Assembly: GCA_037102815.1 (NCBI GenBank)
Contig: BTPP01000003.1
Location: 4,464,001-4,528,000, forward strand
DNA length: 64,000 nt
Direction: 5' to 3'
Source of the DNA: Neurospora intermedia
Lineage: Eukaryota > Ascomycota > Sordariomycetes > Sordariales > Sordariaceae
Shown: in pieces, positions 37,801 through 48,400 of the stretch
Layout: each line of letters starts with the position of its first letter
Position numbering within the stretch: the first letter of the stretch is position 1
Position numbers and translations under genes: made by a program
The notes under the pieces: generated by a model
What the model was told of the DNA's origin: nothing
What the model saw: only the letters and a program-made list of their open reading frames with translations
The model's database searches: none

Positions 37801-40017
37801 TAGCCAAACTCGTCTTTCCTGAACCGACTGGTCCCAGGCATGCAACCACCTTGCCTCGTGAAAGGTCCAGGTCGACATCCTCCAAAGTTGGGTTGCTCTG
37901 TTCAGGAGTCCATTTTACGGTCAAGCCGCGGATTGATGCCTCGATCCCTTCGGCTAGCTGTCCAGGGCGCGGTGAGCGGCTGACTGCCTTTATGGGCTTG
38001 ATGTAATCCTCAATTCTGTCGAAGCTCGCGTATGCCGCTATCGCTTGGGGAACGATGGTCATGACCATGTTTGCTGAATGCGTTACTAAGGCAAGGACTG
38101 CGATTGTCGGGAAGGCTGTTTTGGTGTCGAGAGTGGTCCCGTTCGCCATGGCGATAATGGCGAAGAGGACAATAGTGATTACTGGAGCAAACATGCCCAG
38201 GGCGTTGGCTGATGAATCGTTAGGGAAAAAAAAAAAAAAAAAACAAAAAAAAAAAAAAAAACGGGCAAGGATAAAAGAATGAAAACCCGACTGCGAACTA
38301 GAGGGGTAGACTAGTTTTTGAGGACATACCACTCGCATTGTATATCGCCATGATCCAGCGAACCCGTCTCGCCTTCTCAAGCTCCTCTTGTCTCAACCCC
38401 AGGATGTGTTTCTCAACGATGCTTTGAAGGCCCAGCATTTTGATGGTCTTAATGGAGCCCAACATGGTAGAAGTCGCGGAGATCCGTCCTTGTGTTGCAG
38501 TATTCCACGTAGCCTGGCTGCTTTTGAGGTTGCGTGCGACGTATCTGCTAACTCGAGAGCATACTGTCACAAGGAGGTGAGTAACGCGCACCACTACCTC
38601 CTTATATCTTACTCTAGATATGTAGACTCACCAATAATGATAACATGAGGCACCGGCCATAGCCATCCAACTTGCTTAGCCAGCAGGACGCTTCCAATGA
38701 CTACCTCGACCAACAAGGCCCAAGATTCATGTACCATTCTTGGGGCACCTTCAAGGGCACTCACGTCTGTGGATGCAATTGCCACGGTTTTCCCTTTGCT
38801 GTACGGCTCATGACGAGCGAGCAACGAGTGTTCGTGAACCAACCCAAGTAGAGCACCTCGAATCATGACCTGTAATCGATTTAAGCCCTGCTGGTATGCC
38901 CTCGTTGATAGCTACAAGTAGAGTTAGTGTCAGCTACACAGGTGAAGGGACGATACCTCGACGTACTGCGAGACCAATGTAGACAATGGCGGCAACGGAC
39001 ACTAGTGTATAACCTTGATCCTCGTTTGTTTCAGGAGACTGTACATATTCGATGGCGTAGCGAATCAATACCGGCTGACCATACCGAAAGCCGATGACGA
39101 AAAGTCGCGGGACAATGACTGTTAGAAAGGGAGCACGAAGACATCTGAATAGTACCAGTACCAACGGAGATGAAGCTGAGAGACTATTAGCATTTTTGAT
39201 TTTGGATCAAACCCACGGCTCGTACTTACAGTATTCGGAGAGCGTTCGCAGAATCGACGCTCGAAGATTTCCAGACGCCAATTCATGGTCGACGCTCGGG
39301 AGCTTCTCATTCACGAGAACCATTCTGTAGCCCTCTTTGAGGACAGGACTAATCCAAGAGACGAAAGCCCTGCTGAGAAAGCTTGCTCGCTCCTCTAGCG
39401 AGCCATGGCCGCTTTCTTCTTCGTCCACAACGCTTTCTTTCGCCAGACACTCGACGTAGACGACCACAATCTTGGCTGCCAACTGCCATCCGATAATAAT
39501 GCGATCATTGTGGTTATCAAGATGGCGCAGAGAAGGTATTGTAAGCTGTAACAAATCGAAAAAACAAGAAGTTAAGAGGTAGAGGAGGATCAGGCTTGAT
39601 GGCTTGACAGATCTCCGGTGCTCTGAATGAGAGAGGATAACAAGGCCCAGTGAAGCGGCCGGAAGCAGCGCTACTAGAACCGGACTTGCGACCGCGGATT
39701 CCGAGATAAAGACATAGCCGGTGACAAGTTGCTGGATGAAGAACAAAGTGGTTATGACCTGATGATGAAGGTGTAAGTATTATGTGCCATTCCCTAGTTT
39801 CAGAGAAGCCTTGGAATAGAGGATATACCAGTTTGAGGTACAGACGCCAGTTGGAGCTGACACTGACTGGCCGTTGTTGAAGTTGATACAGCCGTCCAGA
39901 GAGCAGGACGATGAACAAGGCGGAGGTGGCATAGCGAACAGACCAAAGCCAAGTTTCCAGTTCTTTGGCATCAGCGAGGATCACCATATCACTGTCAGTG
40001 AAGTTGGACATGCTCAT
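34898..40017 (-). CDS. ABCC-family (MRP-type) full ABC transporter
   Basis: Predicted 1523 aa in nine exons: 40017-39829, 39758-39230, 39175-38967, 38911-38632, 38563-38330, 38208-37523, 37453-37291, 37234-36992 and 36936-34898. All eight introns (54-121 nt) have GT/AG ends and keep frame. Architecture: a short N-terminal membrane region, TMD1, NBD1 (Walker A GPVGSGKTSL near 606, signature NLSGGQRQR, Walker B MVVLDDPFSALD), TMD2 (from about 860), and NBD2 (Walker A CGRTGSGKSS near 1215, Walker B IILLDEITASLD, H-loop VTHR). The NBD2 signature is degenerate (LSTGHLQLL) and is followed by an acidic and Ser-rich insert of about 75 residues before Walker B. ABCC proteins export organic anions, conjugates and drugs at the plasma or vacuolar membrane; the substrate here is unknown. 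The N-terminus looks shorter than in many fungal ABCC proteins, so an upstream exon could have been missed. Confidence 0.9.
38226..38261. repeat. Paired poly(A)/poly(T) tract inside an ABC transporter intron
   Basis: Runs of about 18 and 17 A, separated by one C on the plus strand, lie in the fifth intron (38209-38329) of the minus-strand transporter gene. On the coding strand they make a very long T tract just upstream of the CCTAAC branch point. Confidence 0.9.
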
Positions 40018-41423
40018 CGCCGAGTATCGGACCAATATAACATGGCAGAGGATGGTAACAAGAGAGAATATGAATACCAGTTCAATTCAAGGGCCTGCAG
40101 GCTTCTTTATATTACATAGCTGAGTAGTAATAAGCGGCGCGTCGTATTCGACACGACGGACATCGTATGTGTTCTGTAGTGCTTACGGTGGTATTCTGGC
40201 TGGTGTTAGTCCTCTGCTCGCCTTCCATATTTGGAAGTTACCCGAGGATGGCCTTTTGCTGCTTATGTTCATGAGTGCGAGCAGCATATGATAAGATAAT
40301 AATCAATGCGTGAAATGTGTGTTATGTTGTATAACCAGTGTATCTTTCATATCATTGAGGAGTGAATTACAAGAGTTTGGTCATAGTAGATTCGTGATGT
40401 GGAAACTAGGGAGGTAGGTATCGATCGGCTTTCACGACTTCCTCTTGGAACGGAAGGTGTTGTCCAACTCCTGATACCGATAGCACGGTACCTACTGACA
40501 AGCTGGGTCAACCCGGATGTAGGAGGTAGATTACTAACTCCTATCGTGTTTTACTTGGCTTGCATGTTTTCCTCGTGGTGATGGTGGACCACTGGAGACG
40601 ACACCTATGTACACTAGTTAGTGGATGATCAGTGTGCCGTGTGCACTAAGAAAAACAGAACCTGGTGCCTATCATTTAAAGGCCGGGGCCGTGGGCCGTT
40701 GATGATGTCTTCGGGGAGGGAAGGATTTCTTGTACCCACGACAACCTTACCTAATTCTCAAATTATCGAGAGCCGTATTGTTCCATACCATTGACTGCCA
40801 CTGACTTACCAGGGGACTGGAGCTGAAAAGGAGGAAGGATCGCGTAGTCAACGGCATGTCTTCCAGTCATTGATTGAGCCATCTAAGAAGCCAAGTCGGT
40901 CTGCCCGAATCGAATTACGGTAAAAGCCAATACTCCTGTACAGAGCCTCGTCACCGCTTCGAGTGGAAGTGGAAGCTTCATGACCGACGAGATGGATGAG
41001 CAGATACCATACAGGTGTGCGAATGCCAATCGAGCATGGAAATGACGGAGACAGCATCAAGTCGGGATGAACGACCTGAGCTGCACCTCGCCACTTTGGA
41101 TGTCCAAGGTAGAGGTAGGTAGGGAGACCTAACCTGCAGTGAGGTGAGGTGAAAGGGGGAAGTGGAAGTGCAAAACTGGACCTTGAAGCCCCCGGGTAGG
41201 CTCCAGGTTGTTGGTTGTTCTGACCGCCGCCTGTGATGCCCACCGCGTCCCTGTAAAACCTGCCCTAGAGGTATAGGTCCATATATTTCAGGGCTAAAAT
41301 GCAGTGATCACCCACCCGACATCAAGGAAGAGGGACACAACGGACAGTGCATCTTCCACTCGCTCTTCCCACATCCAGGCGGCTGTGCTGCCCGCCCATG
41401 GTTCACTCGACCCGATCCGGGAC

Positions 41424-41454
<31 letters not shown>

Positions 41455-41615
41455 AAAGCCCGCGGGCAAGAGCAGAGGTGCAGCTGGCCACAGCAAATCC
41501 ATTCAACCACAACGAACTGAACTCGGCCAGGACCAAAATCAATTGTGCACACCCTTTGCAACCTCGACCAGTATCGCGGCACACGTTGTTCGCACCATGA
41601 AGGGCTTGCTCTCAA
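40018..41615. other. Divergent intergenic region between the ABC transporter and SAS4 genes
   Basis: Promoters of both divergent genes should lie here. No ORF is convincing. A 27-base A-run at 41424-41450 lies about 170 bp before the SAS4-gene start codon and could act as a nucleosome-excluding element, a known effect of poly(dA:dT) in yeast promoters. Confidence 0.55.
41424..41450. repeat. Poly(A) tract of 27
   Basis: The longest uninterrupted homopolymer in the window, located in the probable promoter of the SAS4-domain gene. Confidence 0.9.
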
Positions 41616-41656
41616 ATGGCTACGAGCACATCCGTGACCCGCTCGAGACGAGCTGA
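41597..41656 (+). promoter_or_regulatory. Overlapping uORF of the SAS4-domain gene
   Basis: An ATG at 41597 opens a 19-codon reading frame ending with TGA at 41654-41656. It overlaps the main start (41616) in another frame. Its context, CACC before the ATG, is near-optimal, whereas the main ATG has C at -3. Scanning ribosomes should therefore often choose the uORF, if the transcript starts upstream of it. Confidence 0.6.
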
Positions 41657-43487
41657 AGGTCTGCGTCATCCGCATTCGAGCAACACTGTCACCTACCGGT
41701 CGCACTCGTCACCGCAGAACCACGCCGCCCAACACCCGCTCGCGAACGCGACGTCCGCCGAACAATCCCCATCCCCCATCAAGCCGCCAAACACTGCCAC
41801 CACCATCACCACCGTCCCCCAACGCAACAAGCGATCTCTCGAGCCCCGAGAATGTGATCCCGTGCCTCCCAAAAAGGCTCGATATGAGTTTGCCGTCGAG
41901 ATACCTGCTCGCCCGTCATTTCGTCAATCGGCGTCAATTGATTCCTCGCGCGACGCGAAGCCCCCGACGCCTACAGCCCCTAACCCGAAGCCTGTCGTCA
42001 CTGTCACTGCGGCACCAAAGCCCCCCAATCCCTCCACGCGTGCCCCTCCTACCAGTGCAGCAAAACCCAGCACAACCGCCACAAAACAATCATCCGGCCT
42101 TACACGGCACCAGGAAAAGGTTGTCAATGGCTTGAAGCATGAATTGAGCAGGCTGAACCCCAATGCCGCCGATACCATCAAGGAGGGCGGTCGCAAATTA
42201 CGATCGCAGGAAGGCACTCGCTTCAAGAGCGAGTTGGCCGCCTACTTTCCCGACTATGATGAGGTAATCGGCAATGACCCCAAGGAGCAGCGTAAGTCAC
42301 AAACACTACCGACAACCCCCCTTTTCCCCCCCTTCCAGCCCTGGGCGATCGGTCTTGGATACACCGGTCGTCAGCATGGCTCCCCCAAGCAATCACTAAC
42401 GTCAATTCCTTCTCTGATAGACCTCCTCAATCTCGACACCCCCATTGTCATTGGAAGCACCCATGGCTTCCGGCCTCGTCCAATCGAATCTTATCCTATC
42501 CGAGGCTACGGCGATGCCCTGTTTACCGATCTCTACGATTCCCAGACAATCAACTTTAGCTTTTTGGAAACCCAACACAAAGGAAAAGCAGCCTTGAAGG
42601 ACGATCCCTTGCCGGATTCACTCTACGAAACGGCTCACAAGAAGGCGGAACGGTTGGAACGCTCAATACGGAATTCGGAAAAGGGACGGGCTCAACATGA
42701 AAAGGACCAGATCATCCGACTGCTGGATGCCTTGCAAGGCCATGACTGGCTGCGGGTAATGGGCGTCAGTGGGATCACAGAAGGTCGTAAGAAGCAGTTT
42801 GAGCCGGCCCGGGAGCACTTCATCAAAGGCTGCCAAGCCATCCTCGAAAAGTTCCGGAGATGGGCGGCCGAAGAGAAGCGCAGAAAACGGAAAAAGGACC
42901 GGACAAGCAATGCCGAGAGCGGCGGAAAGGGCGGAAAGGGCGGTCAGGGGGGAAAGGCCAACAAGCCGCAGGGCGGAGGGAAGAACGGAAAGCGTAAGCA
43001 CGAGGATGCAAAGCATAAAGTTGAACTTAAGGATCATCGAAAAGATGAAGATGCGGCCAAGCATAGGGTTATTGCTGACAGTGATGAGGAAATGGAGGAT
43101 CAAGAACAAGACACGGGCGAATCTGACGGCGATCCACCAGACGAGAGCGACGTCGACGCGTCCATTGCAAAGCAGCTTCGTGAAGAGGCAATCGCCGCGG
43201 CGAAAAAGAAGCCGTCCAAAAAGGGCAAACGTCCAGTTCCCCCTCCACCACCGCCCGAGCCAGAGCCCGAACCATACAGAGAGTTTACCTCGTTCTTCAA
43301 GAAGCCATACCAGCGAGATGCCGCGCTCAACAAGAACAGGCGAAGGGGCAGAAACGTGCTGGCGTGGGGGCAGCCGGTGCCCGATGGCGATGAACGAGAA
43401 TTCGCGCTTCCACAAGATATCATGGATGAGGAGACGTTGAAAGCCCACGCAAGAAGGAAGCGAAGGGACAAGAGGGGCAAACATTGA
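41616..43487 (+). CDS. SAS4-domain chromatin protein (SAS acetyltransferase complex subunit-like)
   Basis: Predicted 580 aa from exons 41616-42291 and 42421-43487. The 129-nt intron has a GTAAGT donor, a CACTAAC branch and a TAG acceptor; joined sequence reads KEQHLLNLDTPIVI. N-terminal residues 1-180 are Ser/Thr/Pro-rich. Residues about 180-390 include YPIRGYGDALFTDLYDSQ and a long helix with GHDWLRVMG, matching the 'something about silencing 4' domain. A Lys/Gly-rich and acidic linker follows (EEMEDQEQDTGESDGD), then PPPPPEPEPEP and a conserved tail (NVLAWGQPVPDGDEREFALP). In yeast Sas4 supports the Sas2 acetyltransferase that acetylates histone H4 Lys16 near silent loci. A similar nuclear role is inferred. 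The intron length is a multiple of three and stop-free in frame, so its retention would give a 623-aa isoform. Confidence 0.83.
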   Translation: MATSTSVTRSRRAEGLRHPHSSNTVTYRSHSSPQNHAAQHPLANATSAEQSPSPIKPPNTATTITTVPQRNKRSLEPRECDPVPPKKARYEFAVEIPARPSFRQSASIDSSRDAKPPTPTAPNPKPVVTVTAAPKPPNPSTRAPPTSAAKPSTTATKQSSGLTRHQEKVVNGLKHELSRLNPNAADTIKEGGRKLRSQEGTRFKSELAAYFPDYDEVIGNDPKEQRKSQTLPTTPLFPPFQPWAIGLGYTGRQHGSPKQSLTSIPSLIDLLNLDTPIVIGSTHGFRPRPIESYPIRGYGDALFTDLYDSQTINFSFLETQHKGKAALKDDPLPDSLYETAHKKAERLERSIRNSEKGRAQHEKDQIIRLLDALQGHDWLRVMGVSGITEGRKKQFEPAREHFIKGCQAILEKFRRWAAEEKRRKRKKDRTSNAESGGKGGKGGQGGKANKPQGGGKNGKRKHEDAKHKVELKDHRKDEDAAKHRVIADSDEEMEDQEQDTGESDGDPPDESDVDASIAKQLREEAIAAAKKKPSKKGKRPVPPPPPPEPEPEPYREFTSFFKKPYQRDAALNKNRRRGRNVLAWGQPVPDGDEREFALPQDIMDEETLKAHARRKRRDKRGKH

Positions 43488-45410
43488 ACATGATGTCACA
43501 CACATTTCTCCTATTATTATCTGGGCATTGAGAGTGTTCTCGGCTGGCGTTTGGTGGTCATTCAGGGATAACAAGCCATGGTGTTTATTTACTAGTTTAT
43601 AGCCGGGCCGTCTTGTCTTTGTGCTAATTGGGGTGTTTGAGTTCTGGGTATGTATTCCCAATGTAGGAATTATTAGCCTGGGATGCTTTAGTTTGATGTC
43701 ACACTCTTCATATCATCATCATGGTACACATCGATGATTACTTTGTTTTTGAGGGGAACGATGGCACGGCATAACCACATTGGGAGTGTGTTTTGTTTCT
43801 TTGGCTTCTAGAAGTAGTAGTTTTCCTTATGCAGTAGTACTTGGAAACACTTGGTGTAAAGGCCTGCCAATTTTGTTATCTTGACCTCGAGACCTTGTTG
43901 ATATCGGTCGGTTTCAACACCGAGCTCACCGCCGTGTGACGACATTGTCGGCAGCTTGGAGGATGGAATTGCGGGGCCACGTGCAGTGAGGACAATGACC
44001 AATCAAACAGTCGAATCGGTCGAGGGAGCGCATGACCCGCTGGTGATGACCCAGACGGACTGGACACTGCCCTGAGCGCATGCCAAGACCGAACCTCAAA
44101 AACTGAAGACTTGATTGACATCGCAGTTCGGCGCGGCAAAACTCCGGCACTGGCTTCGACGACGGTTCTTGGCTTTCAGGTGCTCCGTCCCCCTGCACTG
44201 CACCCACGCAGCAACCAAGGTTGTCGAGGGCAGGCAAGCGGGCAGTGACCCAGGTCCGTAATAATTTGTCGCAGGTCGCAACGCGGTAAAAAGGTGGTAC
44301 ATCTGACCCGCGTCCGCAGCTACACGTCTACATGTACCAAGTCCGGACCTCCAGCTCTGGCCGGATTCTGATTTTTTTTTTTTATATTTCAAGTCTTGCT
44401 GCAGTGCAGTGCAGTGCAGTGAATTATTGAGATCCGGACCACCCAGTCCATTAGTAATTCTCTCGTTTCACCATATATATACCTAGAGGTCGCTCCTCTG
44501 GTAAAAAGGCATAAACTTGGTCTTGTTGTGACTGCTGCTACCTATGGTACTGAATTGAAGGTACCTCTGCCAGTACCTGCCCGTACATACCTGTAGGTGC
44601 CTGACCGATTGCGACTTTGGAAACTCCAACCCGCGACGGGGACTCTGGAAGCTTTGAACGACAGACAGGCCCGGTCGCCTTTTGCTTTGCTCCGTCTTCA
44701 GTTCCTCTGTCGTCACCAGAACTCAACCGACTTCCATCATCGCCGTCTTCGTTGCGACGTATGTCCACGGTTTACGGCCATTTGCCCCGCGCCGCATCCA
44801 TCCCACTCTCTGTCCAAGTCCTATACCGACGCCCTTCATTTGCCCCGTCAAAAGATTCCGTCGCCCGCCGCGCAGCTCGAGAACTCGTTCAACTTTCTCC
44901 GCGTCCGAGAACAGCATCCTCTGTCCTGGCACCAGCGAACCTCCAACGCCTGCACTTGCCTCACTTGGCCCCCGCCGTATCGCGCAGTCATAGGTCAACA
45001 GAATAATACAAATCCCATCATCAGAGGTACTTAGCGTCCAACCTGTTGTGCCTCGCTGTGACTACCCACCGGCCTTTGCTCTAACAAGCTACCTCTCTCT
45101 CACTATACGTCAGTCCGCATAGTCCATTGCAGCCGAGTCAACTTGGAGTTCACGGGGTCGCTTCCATGCGCCACCTCTTGCCATGACCGAGTGAGCCTTG
45201 TCGGCCTGTCCAAGCTTTGCCAGGTCGAGCTCTTGCAAGTTCACTTCTCTTGAACACGACCCCGCGACGTCGCCCTCTCCTTCCGGCTCTCCGCCCTCCT
45301 CGACATTCCACACGACGTCCCCGCGATTACACGAGCGACGCCCTACTTCTTAACCAAACCACTGCGTCCATCATCTTGTCGGCCTGAGTGGCCACACAGC
45401 AACATCCAAA
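43488..45410. other. Intergenic region between the SAS4 and TAF2 genes
   Basis: It holds the 3' UTR of the SAS4 gene and the TAF2 promoter and leader. Overlapping small ORFs at 44.6-45.0 kb on both strands show no family signature. A (GCAGT)4 tandem repeat lies at 44401-44420. Confidence 0.55.
44401..44420. repeat. GCAGT pentanucleotide tandem array
   Basis: Four perfect copies of GCAGT in non-coding DNA upstream of TAF2. Confidence 0.9.
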
Positions 45411-48400
45411 ATGTCAGGACTCGAGAACGGAGATGTGGCCCTTGCCAATATGACGAACGCCCCCGATCCTGTTGCCGCTGCCGAGCCGTACGCCATTTTG
45501 AGGCAAGAGGTGGAGCTGGACATCAACTTCAGGGAGAAGAGCGTCAGCGGCATTTGCACATTCAAGATCTATCCCCTGGTTCCCGACCTTGAGGAACTCG
45601 TCCTAGACACGCGGCAATGCGAAATCGACGTTGCAAACATTACGGTGGACGGCTATAAGACACGGGCGCAGGCTCATGATCCTTACGATCGAATGGAGCC
45701 CCCCACGAATGCGCAAATCGGTGCCACTCAGCATCACATAATGAAGAAATGGATGGCGCCATTACTCCCAGAGACACGCCGCCAGGCTCCCATCGTAGAA
45801 AGGGCAGAGCAGCTTAATATCAGCGTGCCGGCGGATGGGTCCCTCAGGATCCGTCTCCGCCCAGATGCTCTCATCCAGGATTCTGAGCCCAAACGCATTC
45901 TCAAGATCAAAACTCCCAAGTCGGTATCGGAAAATGCGACAGGCCTCTCCGACCCTAATGAGGAACTCACCGTGGTTGTGCCTTTCAGGTCCAAGAGAAT
46001 TAGAGATGGCCTGCACTTTGTCGGCGTTGAGGAAGGTGACCTGAGATACCCACACGTTTACACCCGGCATTCGCTTGAGCCCGGTACGGCGTCTTGCATC
46101 TTCCCTTGCCTCGATGATCCCGGTTCAAGGCATTCCTGGACAATCAAAATCACATGCCCAAGAACGCTGGAGGATGCCTTCGCACCGCCTCTGGCTACCC
46201 AATCAGCACTGCTGACTGCTCTGAATGGCGGTCGGAAACGCAAAGCCTCTGATATTTCTACACACCAGCCTGGCTCATCTTTCACCGAAGAGGACAAGCT
46301 AAGGGAGATTACCGTGGTCTGCTCTGGCAATCTCATTGGCGAGCAGATGCACCCCAAGGATGAGCGCAAGAAGACCATGATTTTTGAGTGCGTCAACACC
46401 GCTGCTAGGCACATCGGTTTCGCCGTTGGCCCCTTTGAGCACGTTGATCTTGGGGCCGAGTTTAGAACTGAGGAGGCGGATGAGAAGCTCGGGGCTAATG
46501 CAGCCAGAATTCACGGCTATTGTCTCCCTGGCCGTGTCGATGAAGTTCGATGGACATGCCAAGCCGTCGTGGCTGCTGCCGACTACTTCGCTCCCGAGTT
46601 CGGCCGTTATCCTTATGAAGCCTACAAGATGTGCTTTGTCGAAGACTTGGTTCACGACACTGCGGTTGCAAACTCCTTATCCCTGTGCAGTACGCGTTTG
46701 CTGTACCCCGAAACGATCATAGATACCGACATCGAGGTTACCAGGAAGCTCGTCCATGCCCTCGCCAGTCAGTACGTGGGGGTGCACATTGTGCCAAATC
46801 AGCGGTCCGACACTTGGCTTATCATCGGTCTCCAGTGGTTCATGACAGATCTGTTCATGAGGACCATCTGCGGAAACAACTGGTATCGTTTTCATATCAA
46901 GTCGCTTTCCGACAAGCTTGTAGAGGCGGATGTGCGGAGACCCTCATTGCATGCTCTGGGCGATTATCTCTACCTGGGTGACTTTGAGCTCGAGTTTATG
47001 GCGCTCAAGGCACCACTTGTCCTTTACATTCTCGATCAGCGCATGTCCAAAATTCCTGGCTCGACCGGTGTCGTCCGCGTTTTGTCCCAAATGGTTTCGG
47101 CGGCTAATATCTCCAACACGGACCCCAAGGCCACTACCCTTTCTTTCCAGGACTTCCGTCGATGGTGCGAGAAACGCAGTCAATACGTCCCTGATGAGCT
47201 TTGGGATCAATACGTGTTTGGTGCGGGTTGCCCGAGACTGGATATCCACCAGAAGTTCAACAAGAAGAATCTCAACGTTGACATCCAAATTCTACAATAT
47301 CAGGGACCGACCAAGAAAAGCATATCCAAGGATGAGTTCTGGAGGGAGTTGCAAGAGGAGATACACCAGGTTTATGCCGGCGACGTTCCTAAGCTGTTCA
47401 CTGGTCCATTCACCGTCCGAATTCACGAAGCAGATGGTACGCCTTATGAGCACTACCAGCTTATTACGGAGAAAGATAAAGGTGGGACGAATTTGCAGAT
47501 TGCGTACAACACAAAGTACAAGCGTCTGAAAAGAACCAAAAAGGCCATGGCCGCGGCTGCCAACAGCAACAGTGACAAACACGAGATCCAGGAGGACGAT
47601 GTTGTCTACTTTAACATGTTGGGCGATGTCCTTACCAGCCAAAAGGATATGGAGGACTGGGGGTTACAAGACTGGGCTTCAGAGGTCCAAACCAAGATGG
47701 ATCAAGAATCCTATGAATGGATCCGGCTTGATGCTAATATGGAGTGGCTTTGCTTCATGAAGACTGATATGCAGGAGTACATGTATCTGGCACAACTACA
47801 GCAGGATAGAGACGTCGTGGCCCACCAGGACGCGATGCTCGCTTTCAAGAGAGAAAAGAGGCATGCGGTCCACTCGACGATCGAGACGCGGACAGTGATG
47901 GACCGACGATATTACCATGGTGTCCGAGTGATGGCATTGGAAGACCTCGCCAAACAGGCACATCCCGACTTGAACTACATCGGCATGGTCCATCTGATAC
48001 TCTGTTTCCGCAAGTTTTTCTGCAAAAAGGTACCAATTCCCGGCCGGGAGGGTGGCTATCACTACCCGATCGCTCCCAACGATTTCACCGACAAGGGTCA
48101 GTATGCCATTCAATGTGCGATTCCCGCGGTGCTTGCACGGACGACGGACCTGCAGGAGAAAGGAAGATGCTCTAAGAGGGCTCGACAGTTCATTATGGAG
48201 ATGCTCCTGTTTAATGACAATTCGGAGAATGAGTTTTCAGACCAGTTCTACATCGCCAAACTCCTCGATGCTCTCACCACATCTGTCATTCCGCAGAAGG
48301 AGATTACCGAGGGATACCTCATCAAAAACCTGGATCCTTTCGATGAAGACGATGCGGAGTTCAAAAGTTTCATTGAGAAGACCATTGAGGAGATCGACAA

